Below, one piece after another: positions 44,877-51,232 of a stretch of 64,000 nt of DNA; the first letter of the stretch is position 1; each line of letters starts with the position of its first letter. The position numbers and the translations under genes were made by a program. Origin of the DNA: Solirubrobacterales bacterium (GTDB lineage: Bacteria > Actinomycetota > Thermoleophilia > Solirubrobacterales > 70-9); contig JAGQUT010000004.1 in the NCBI GenBank assembly GCA_020438355.1, forward strand, positions 1-64,000, read 5' to 3'. The notes beneath the pieces were generated by a model. It was not told the origin of the DNA. It ran no database searches and saw only the letters and a program-made list of their open reading frames with translations.

Positions 44877-45775
44877 GCTGCTGACTCCGGAACGATCATC
44901 TTCAGGGAGCGGGGGATGACCTTGATCGTGGCGGGAAGCTCGGTCAGGGGGTCTCCATCGGCATAGACAGTGAAGGGGCGACTGGCCTTCAGCTCGATCG
45001 AACTGGTCCGGTGCGACCCGATCACGTCATTGTCCTCGACGTGAGTTCCCTTGAAGACCTTCGGGAGATTCAGCAGGAACTTCATCTTGCTGACCTCGCC
45101 GATCGTGATCACGTCCAGCTTGCCGTCGTCGATCACCGCATCGGGCGCGACGTTCATTCCACCACCGTAGAACCCGTTGTTCGCGACGGCCACCGTGTAT
45201 CCGGTCATCTTGCTCTGGACCCCGTTCTCGATCAGCGTGAAGCGGGCTGGCTTCCAGCTCGCGAGTGCCCTGAGGGCCGCGTAGGCGTAAACCGGCTGAC
45301 CCTTGAGCAGCTTCGCCTCGTTGGCAATCCGGTTGGCTTCCGAATCAAACCCGACCGAAGCGATCCCCAGGAATCGTTCTCCGTTGGCATCGCCGACGTC
45401 CAGCATTCTGGTGTGGCCGGCGACCAGGCAATCGACGGCCTCAGAAGGATCGGTGGGAATTCCCAGTCCGCGGGCGAGATCATTGCCTCTTCCCGCCGGG
45501 ATCAGCCCCAGGGGGAAGTCGACGCCGGCCATCGCTCCGCCGACGGCTCCGACCAGCCCGTCACCGCTCATCACAACCGGAATCTCCCTCGCATCGATCG
45601 CTTCGAAAGCAAGATCGACACCGTGCTCCAGAGATCGTGTCTTTTCGACCCGGAAAGGCACTCGAAGCTCATCAAGCCGGCCTTCAACCTCGGGCAGGAG
45701 CTGTCGTGAGCGCCCGCCGCCGGAACTCGGATTCATGATCAGGGTGTAGGCCTGCTTTTCGGTCATTTCGGTCAT
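44873..45775 (-). CDS. Diacylglycerol/lipid kinase family protein
   Basis: 300 residues from the ATG that overlaps the upstream methyltransferase stop. DAGK catalytic fold: nucleotide loop LIMNPSSGGGRSR at the start, the active-site loop VVMSGDGLVGAVGGAMAG (family consensus GGDGT, here SGDGL) and IPAGRGNDLARGLGIP. Likely phosphorylates a lipid or prenol-type alcohol; the family also includes undecaprenol-like roles in Gram-positives, which would suit the murT-gatD operon. Exact substrate cannot be inferred. Confidence 0.85.
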   Translation of the reverse strand: MTEMTEKQAYTLIMNPSSGGGRSRQLLPEVEGRLDELRVPFRVEKTRSLEHGVDLAFEAIDAREIPVVMSGDGLVGAVGGAMAGVDFPLGLIPAGRGNDLARGLGIPTDPSEAVDCLVAGHTRMLDVGDANGERFLGIASVGFDSEANRIANEAKLLKGQPVYAYAALRALASWKPARFTLIENGVQSKMTGYTVAVANNGFYGGGMNVAPDAVIDDGKLDVITIGEVSKMKFLLNLPKVFKGTHVEDNDVIGSHRTSSIELKASRPFTVYADGDPLTELPATIKVIPRSLKMIVPESAA

Positions 45776-46416
45776 GAGAGGCGTGCCGAGACCCATGTTC
45801 CTTGACCGGCCGTCCCGGTGTGTACCTCGTGGAAGCCGTGGGAGGACAGTTTCTTCAGCACGAGCTTTTCCGGGGTGCTGAATGGAGTGCGGTCGCCACT
45901 GCTGCTGGCGACAATAAGTCCTCCACCGGACCGGAGAACCCTTCCGATCTCCCCGAAGAAGATCGGCATGTTCACCTGGGTCACCAGGTCGAAGGAGTCG
46001 TCGGGGAAAGGCAGCCTGGATGCGTCCGCAACCCGGAAAGTGACTCTCGCATCGGGGTCGAGGCCGATCTTGGCCTGTGCCTTCGCGATCATTTGCTCGG
46101 AGAGGTCGACCCCGCGAATCGACGCGACCGGAAACTCCCGCGCGAGGAAGAGCGTTCCGGCTCCGGTTCCACATCCAAGGTCCAGTACCCGCTCCGGCTT
46201 CACGCCCAGGGAGTCGAGGCCGGCAGCAAGCGTGGCCAGGTGCTCGGCCGAACCGGCACCTGTCCGGTCGTCCCAGCCGGAAGCAGCGCCGTCAAAAAAA
46301 CGACCGACCGAAGAACCGACCAGAGGCCAGGCCCACGGGGCAGTTGCTGCCAGCCGGCAGATGGTCCGGCCGATCAGGATGGTCTTCCGGTCGGGGCCGG
46401 ATCCGGTCTCGGGCAC
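45772..46416 (-). CDS. SAM-dependent methyltransferase (class I)
   Basis: 214 residues from a GTG at 46416; the start is chosen because codons further upstream run antisense through the divergent cyclophilin gene. Motif I RVLDLGCGTGAGTLFLA, then IRGVDLSEQMIAKAQ and the DASRLPFPDDSFDLV motif of UbiE/Coq5-like small-molecule methyltransferases. First gene of the five-gene operon running to gatD. Promoter region is shared with the divergent cyclophilin gene (46417-46446). Substrate unknown. Confidence 0.82.
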   Translation of the reverse strand: MPETGSGPDRKTILIGRTICRLAATAPWAWPLVGSSVGRFFDGAASGWDDRTGAGSAEHLATLAAGLDSLGVKPERVLDLGCGTGAGTLFLAREFPVASIRGVDLSEQMIAKAQAKIGLDPDARVTFRVADASRLPFPDDSFDLVTQVNMPIFFGEIGRVLRSGGGLIVASSSGDRTPFSTPEKLVLKKLSSHGFHEVHTGTAGQGTWVSARLS

Positions 46417-46446
46417 CCCCTGATCATGACAACTAGACTGGCCCGG

Positions 46447-47097
46447 ATGAGTGAACGCGGAAAGCTTGTGACTATCGGTGTAATTGGTGCCATCCTCGCG
46501 ATCATCGTGGTGGTGGTTCTGGTCAGCGGAGGAGGCGACGACGACGCCGCCCAGACCGCCACGCCGGTCACCAAGGACGAGAAGCTCCCCAAGCCGGAGC
46601 CCGGTTCGGTCGTCGGGCAGGGAGAGACGGCCAGCGTCCGCATGGAAACCACCGAGGGCGACTTCACGATCACCCTCGATACCGGGAACTGGCCGATTAC
46701 CGCAAACAACTTCGCCTACCTGACCGAGGAAGGCTTCTTTGACGGGCTCGGATTCCATCGAATCGTCCCCGAGTTCGTGATCCAGGGTGGCGATCCGACC
46801 GGAAGTGGCACCGGCGGACCCGGCTACAGCGTGGTCGAAACGCCTCCCCGGGACACGAAGTACCCGATCGGGACAGTGGCCATGGCCAAGACCGCGGCCG
46901 AGGCGCCAGGTACATCAGGAAGCCAGTTCTTCATCGTCACCGGGGCCCAGGGCTCGACCCTCACACCTGACTACGCCATCGCTGGCGAGGTCAGCGAAGG
47001 CCTCGACATCGTGACCGCGATCGGGGAACTCGGCTCGGCTGATCAGACCCCGACGAAGCAGGTCGTGATCACGAAGGCGACCCTCGAGCAGGGTTGA
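46447..47097 (+). CDS. Membrane-anchored or secreted cyclophilin-type peptidyl-prolyl isomerase
   Basis: 216 residues from the ATG with TAGACT (46434-46439) seven bases upstream. A hydrophobic segment (about residues 8-27, VTIGVIGAILAIIVVVVLVS) anchors or exports it, followed by a short Thr/Pro-rich linker and a bacterial cyclophilin domain: GDFTITLDTGNWPITANNF, FHRIVPEFVIQGGDPTG, SQFFIV. Expected to assist folding outside the membrane. Its TGA is in the same frame as, and directly before, the next coding region. Confidence 0.9.
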   Translation: MSERGKLVTIGVIGAILAIIVVVVLVSGGGDDDAAQTATPVTKDEKLPKPEPGSVVGQGETASVRMETTEGDFTITLDTGNWPITANNFAYLTEEGFFDGLGFHRIVPEFVIQGGDPTGSGTGGPGYSVVETPPRDTKYPIGTVAMAKTAAEAPGTSGSQFFIVTGAQGSTLTPDYAIAGEVSEGLDIVTAIGELGSADQTPTKQVVITKATLEQG

Positions 47098-47100
47098 GCC

Positions 47101-47940
47101 CTGGCTCCTGTCGAAACTTCCGAGTTCGAGGTCGAATCCGGCGGACCGGGACTGGCCGGAGAGGATCAGGGGGAGGGCCGCCCGCTGGTCCTGTGCCACG
47201 GACTTTCGGCGACCAGGCGCTATGTCGTCCACGGATCCAGGCATCTTCCCCGAAACGGCTACAGGCTCATCACCTATGACGCGCGGGGCCACGGCAGAAG
47301 CGAGCCGGCGGATAACTACGGCTACGCCGGGCTGACGACAGACCTGGGCAGGGTGATCGACCACACCGGCGCGCTTGAATCTGGCCCGCTGCTGCTCGGG
47401 GGCCACTCGATGGGTTGCCATACGGCCGCCGCCTGGGCTCTCGCCAACCCGGATGAGGTGGCCGGGCTGATCCTGATCGGTCCCGTGTTCACGGGTGAGG
47501 CCGACGGTGACGACCGCTGGGATCGTCGGGCCGACGCACTGGAGCAGGGCGGTCCTGAAGCCTTCGCAGAGATCGTCGCCGAGAACAGTCCCGACGAGAA
47601 GATCAGGGAGACAACTTTCAGACTGGCCCGGGACCGTGCCCGGCTTCACGAGCACCCGGAGGCAGTTGCCCGGGCCCTCAGGGAGGTCCCGAGGTCCCGC
47701 CCGTTCGGAGACTTTGCCGACCTGGCTTCGCTTTCGGTGCCGGTTCTGGTGGTCGGGAGCCACGACGAGTTCGATCCCGGTCACCCGCAGGCGGTTGCCG
47801 AGCTCTGGGCCGAGACCATTCCGGGGGCGGAATTCGAGATCGAAGAGGCCGGCGAGTCACCCCTTGCCTGGCAGGGAGGCATCCTCTCCAGGGAGATAGA
47901 AGCCTTCCTCGGCCGACACGGACTGGCGCCGGCCGGTTGA
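47101..47940 (+). CDS. Alpha/beta hydrolase with an apparent CTG start and no catalytic His
   Basis: Reading frame is open from the cyclophilin TGA (47095-47097) to 47940. The alpha/beta hydrolase fold needs the N-terminal part (LVLCHGLSATRRY, LITYDARGHGRS), yet no ATG, GTG or TTG occurs in frame before a GTG at 47353; CTG at 47101 has AGGG seven bases upstream and is my choice (279 residues). Nucleophile elbow GGHSMG has Ser103; the acid is probably Asp221 (VVGSHDEFDPGHP). Where the family has the His of AGHSP, this protein has AGESPLAW (Glu251). So it may be inactive or use different chemistry. Start codon is inferred. Confidence 0.72.
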   Translation: MAPVETSEFEVESGGPGLAGEDQGEGRPLVLCHGLSATRRYVVHGSRHLPRNGYRLITYDARGHGRSEPADNYGYAGLTTDLGRVIDHTGALESGPLLLGGHSMGCHTAAAWALANPDEVAGLILIGPVFTGEADGDDRWDRRADALEQGGPEAFAEIVAENSPDEKIRETTFRLARDRARLHEHPEAVARALREVPRSRPFGDFADLASLSVPVLVVGSHDEFDPGHPQAVAELWAETIPGAEFEIEEAGESPLAWQGGILSREIEAFLGRHGLAPAG

Positions 47941-47964
47941 CGGTGCGGAGTAGCCTTGAGCGGG

Positions 47965-48921
47965 ATGGAAACAGTTGATGAAGCACCGGGGTCGCCGCCG
48001 GCAGAGGGGATGGTCTGGATACCGGGAGGCACCTACACCATGGGCAGTGACCGCCACTACCCGGAAGAGAAGCCGACCGGTCCGGTGACGGTGGACGGCT
48101 TCTGGATGGACGAGACGGCCGTTACAAACCGGATGTTCTCCCGCTTCGTAGACGACACCGGATACGTGACCACGGCCGAGAAGGCCCCCGACCCGGCCAT
48201 GTACCCGGGGGCGGACCCTTCGATGCTCGTCCCGGGGTCAATCACCTTCGCCAAGCCACGCGGGCCGGTTGACCTTTCAGACCCCCTTCAATGGTGGGCA
48301 TGGACCCCTGGCGCGCAGTGGCGTTCTCCCTGGGGTCCAGGCAGCAACATCGAAGGGCTGGGAGACCATCCGGTAACCCAGGTCACCTACGAGGACGCGG
48401 ACGCCTACGCCAGGTGGGCAGGCAAGCAGCTCCCGACCGAAGTGCAGTGGGAGAGGGCCGGTCGCGGAGGCATCGAGGGTGCGGAGTTCGCCTGGGGGAA
48501 CGAACTGTCACCCGGCGGTGAAGAGAAGATGAACCGCTGGATTGGCGAGTTCCCCTGGAAGTTTCGCCCGCGTTCCGGTGGAGCGCGGAAACCGGGCACC
48601 GTTGCCGTCAGGACATTCGAACCGAACCCGTACGGGCTTTTCGAAATCACCGGTAACGCCTGGGAGTGGACACGGACCTGGTACTCCGACAGCCATCCCG
48701 AACCAACGAGCCGCTGCTGCGCGCCGGCGAACCCGCTCGGGCCCGGGGTCGACGCAAGCCGTGATCCGGGCAGCGGCATTCCCCGAAAGGTGCTGAAAGG
48801 TGGCTCATTCCTGTGCGCCGAGAACTACTGCTCGCGGTACCGGCCGTCGGCCCGAATCCCCGAGAGCATCGAAAGTTCGACGGTCCACATTACCTTCCGC
48901 TGCGTTGCTCCCCCCGGTTGA
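47965..48921 (+). CDS. Formylglycine-generating enzyme (sulfatase-activating)
   Basis: Aerobic FGE oxidises a Cys in type I sulfatases to formylglycine, using copper. ATG at 47965 has TAGCCT (47951-47956) eight bases upstream. 318 residues: MVWIPGGTYTMGSDRHYPEE near the N-terminus, LPTEVQWERAGRGG, and ITGNAWEWTRTWY. The copper-binding pair Cys284 and Cys289 is present in KGGSFLCAENYCSRYRPSAR, which separates true FGE from EgtB-like and other DUF323 relatives. No sulfatase gene is visible in the window, so the client lies elsewhere. Confidence 0.9.
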   Translation: METVDEAPGSPPAEGMVWIPGGTYTMGSDRHYPEEKPTGPVTVDGFWMDETAVTNRMFSRFVDDTGYVTTAEKAPDPAMYPGADPSMLVPGSITFAKPRGPVDLSDPLQWWAWTPGAQWRSPWGPGSNIEGLGDHPVTQVTYEDADAYARWAGKQLPTEVQWERAGRGGIEGAEFAWGNELSPGGEEKMNRWIGEFPWKFRPRSGGARKPGTVAVRTFEPNPYGLFEITGNAWEWTRTWYSDSHPEPTSRCCAPANPLGPGVDASRDPGSGIPRKVLKGGSFLCAENYCSRYRPSARIPESIESSTVHITFRCVAPPG

Positions 48922-48996
48922 AGCGGCCGGATAAGGTGAGGGCTCCGCGGGTCCTCGGGCGCCGCGGTTCGTCCAAAACTGAATCGGAGGAGACGT

Positions 48997-49428
48997 ATGT
49001 CTGAAACGAGTGGTTCGCAGCCCCCCGGAGGTTCCGCAGCCTGGGCCTCATGGGTCGCATTTGCCGGCATCATGCTGATGCTGATCGGCGTGTTCAGCGT
49101 TATTGCCGGACTGGCGGCAGTCACTGACGACGGCTACATCACCAAGACCTTCTCTGCGGATCAGGTCTTCCTCGTCAACTACACCGTTCTCGGAGTTTTC
49201 TGGATCGCGATCGGCATCCTCAAGGCCTGGGCCGGTTATGCCCTGATCCAGGGAAGGGAGTGGGCGAGGATCGTCACCATCATTCTCGTATTCATCAGCG
49301 CCGTGAGCCACATGCTTTCGCTCACCTCGCAGCCGTTCCTGGCACTCCTGTTCATCGTCGTTGACCTGGTCATCCTCTACGCGGTGACTGTCCGCTGGCA
49401 GGTCGCCAAGATCGGCATGGGGGACTGA
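48997..49428 (+). CDS. Four-helix membrane protein (DUF7144-like)
   Basis: 143 residues preceded by GGAGGAG. Four hydrophobic helices (about 20-45, 62-84, 92-110, 115-135) with short loops and a hydrophilic Ser/Gly/Pro-rich N-terminus. The pattern GREWARIVTIILVFISAVSH and the overall size resemble a family of actinobacterial vesicle-like membrane proteins of unknown function. Function unknown; location inner membrane. Confidence 0.78.
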   Translation: MSETSGSQPPGGSAAWASWVAFAGIMLMLIGVFSVIAGLAAVTDDGYITKTFSADQVFLVNYTVLGVFWIAIGILKAWAGYALIQGREWARIVTIILVFISAVSHMLSLTSQPFLALLFIVVDLVILYAVTVRWQVAKIGMGD

Positions 49429-49450
49429 AGCGAAGGCCCGGGTTTCACAG

Positions 49451-50335
49451 CTGAAGACCTGGGCTTCGAAGCTGCCCGAGCCGCTGCGGCGGCTCGGGTC
49501 CGGCGCATGGGAGGCGATCCTCTCCTTCGACCGGTCCGCCGGCACCCGGCAGGCCGCTCAACTCAGCTTCTACATTCTGATGACCTTCCCGGCCCTCTTG
49601 CTGCTGGCCGTATGGGTTCTCAGCAACATCTTTGACTCTCCCGGCGTCCGCAACGACCTGATCGAAGAGATCGTCGACAACCTGCCGATCGAACAGGTCG
49701 AGGGTCGTGAGGAAATCGAACGCCTGCTCGATCAGCTCACCCAGGGGGCGGGGGGCATCGGTATTGCCACGGTCGTGGTTCTTCTTTACTCGAGCAGCGC
49801 AGCGATTGGTGCCCTGAGGCACGCGGTCGAGACGGCCAACGAGAAAGGCCTGAACGGCCCCTGGTTCCCCAAGAACAAGGGGCTCGACATCATGATCATG
49901 CTGGTCACCCTTCCCGCGGGGCTGCTCTTCATGTCGCTGGCCCTGTCACGCGACCTCGCCTCAATCGTCGACGACAGCGGCTTCCTGACCTGGGTGTCGG
50001 CCAACCTCGGCGGTCCGATCGGACTCTTCGCCGCCGGAGTCCTCTTCTACACCTGGATCTTCTGGGTGCTGAATCCGGGAAAGACCAGCTGGACGAGTGC
50101 AGGAATCGGGGCCGCATTTACATCTGTGATCATCTGGGCGGTCTGGGTGGGCCTGAGGGTCTGGTTCGACATTTCAGGGGGAGGGAGTGCCATCTACGGG
50201 GTACTGGCCGGGTTCCTGGGACTTCTGATCTTCATCAACCTGGCCTCGATGGGTGTGGTGATGGGCGCCCACGTCGCCGCCACCTGGCGCGTTCACCATC
50301 CCGAGCCCGCGGAACCGGAAGACGAATCACCTTGA
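49451..50335 (+). CDS. YihY/BrkB-family membrane protein, start uncertain
   Basis: Six-helix membrane protein of the family once misnamed ribonuclease BN. The conserved N-terminal stretch (AWEAILSFDRSAGTRQAAQL, SFYILMTFPALLLL) requires codons upstream of the only conventional start, ATG 49580; the frame is open back to a TGA at 49385-49387 and contains no ATG, GTG or TTG there. I place the start at CTG 49451 (294 residues), without a good ribosome site, so the exact start is uncertain. The second half has NPGKTSWTSAGIGAAF and the final helix ILAFLG-like VLAGFLGLLIFINL. Possible export or envelope role. Confidence 0.75.
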   Translation: MKTWASKLPEPLRRLGSGAWEAILSFDRSAGTRQAAQLSFYILMTFPALLLLAVWVLSNIFDSPGVRNDLIEEIVDNLPIEQVEGREEIERLLDQLTQGAGGIGIATVVVLLYSSSAAIGALRHAVETANEKGLNGPWFPKNKGLDIMIMLVTLPAGLLFMSLALSRDLASIVDDSGFLTWVSANLGGPIGLFAAGVLFYTWIFWVLNPGKTSWTSAGIGAAFTSVIIWAVWVGLRVWFDISGGGSAIYGVLAGFLGLLIFINLASMGVVMGAHVAATWRVHHPEPAEPEDESP

Positions 50336-50376
50336 TCTCCTGCTTGCTCGCCGCGCCGCTGGGGTAGTCTCCGCAC

Positions 50377-50649
50377 ATGGGCTGCCTCGTTCCTCTTCTC
50401 GCACTTATCTCGCCACGACTTGCGCTGTTCGTCATCCTGCTGTTCTCGGGCTGGATAGGTGAGGCCCTTGACGGCTGGATCGTGCCGGTCCTCGGTTTCT
50501 TCTTCCTGCCCTGGACGTTGCTGGCCTACGTCGTGATGTACCAGGTCAGCCCGCTCGGGGTCAACGGCTTCGACTGGTTCATCGTCGGCTTCGCATTCGT
50601 GGTGGACATAGCCACCTACGTGAAGTCGTCTCAGTCGCGAACCAATTAG
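50377..50649 (+). CDS. Small membrane protein of unknown function
   Basis: 90 residues, mostly hydrophobic, with probable helices at about 2-24, 33-55 and 65-82 and a Cys at position 3 (MGCLVPLLAL). TAGTCT (50365-50370) six bases before the ATG supports a real, leaderless gene. No family recognised. Its stop overlaps the stop of the convergent gene by three bases. Confidence 0.7.
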   Translation: MGCLVPLLALISPRLALFVILLFSGWIGEALDGWIVPVLGFFFLPWTLLAYVVMYQVSPLGVNGFDWFIVGFAFVVDIATYVKSSQSRTN

Positions 50650-51122
50650 TGGACGAAGATCTTCAGGGCGAGGATCACCACCCCGAAGAGGGCATTGATA
50701 GCGCCGACGAGTAGGCGGCGAGCCCAGGAACGCCCGTCGCGGCTGCCAACCAGAAGCCCGGTGGCGAACAGCACGACGATGCCGGTGCAGACCGCGAAGA
50801 AGCTGACGTCTTCGTCGCTGACCAGCCCCAGGGGGGCCGCCAGCATGGCGACGACCGGAATCATGGCTCCCTGCACGATCGGCCACTCCGCCCTGAATGC
50901 GGCCCTCGCGTGCCCAAGGGCTTCCCTTACGGTCGAGTAGCCAGCGGCGACTATGTCCGCATAGACGTGGGCCAGCCAGAAGACGATCGCGGTGGTTGCG
51001 GCCCAGCCGGCGATCTCCATCGGATCAAGGCTCGCGTCCTTGGACGAGGTTGCGATAACGGTCATCGAAATGACGGTTCCGTAGATCGCTCCGGCGTAGT
51101 TGACCTTGTTCTCCTGCTCCAC
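50646..51122 (-). CDS. Integral membrane protein of unknown function
   Basis: 158 residues from a GTG at 51122, chosen because TATCGT stands eight bases upstream on the minus strand and because the extension further upstream is charged and antisense to the next promoter. Hydrophobic helices at about 8-26, 36-58, 88-107, 113-131 and 138-156. Begins MEQENKVNYAGAIYGTVIS. Resembles uncharacterised actinobacterial membrane proteins; no function proposed. Divergent from the secreted lipase-like gene. Confidence 0.7.
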   Translation of the reverse strand: MEQENKVNYAGAIYGTVISMTVIATSSKDASLDPMEIAGWAATTAIVFWLAHVYADIVAAGYSTVREALGHARAAFRAEWPIVQGAMIPVVAMLAAPLGLVSDEDVSFFAVCTGIVVLFATGLLVGSRDGRSWARRLLVGAINALFGVVILALKIFVH

Positions 51123-51232
51123 GAGCCGAAACGATAATGACCGGCGGCTGATCGGATAACCTTGCCTTGCCTCGTCGGTCGGGGCCGACCAGGGTGGGGA
51201 GCCCGGGTCCAAACACGAATCAGGGAGAAGTC

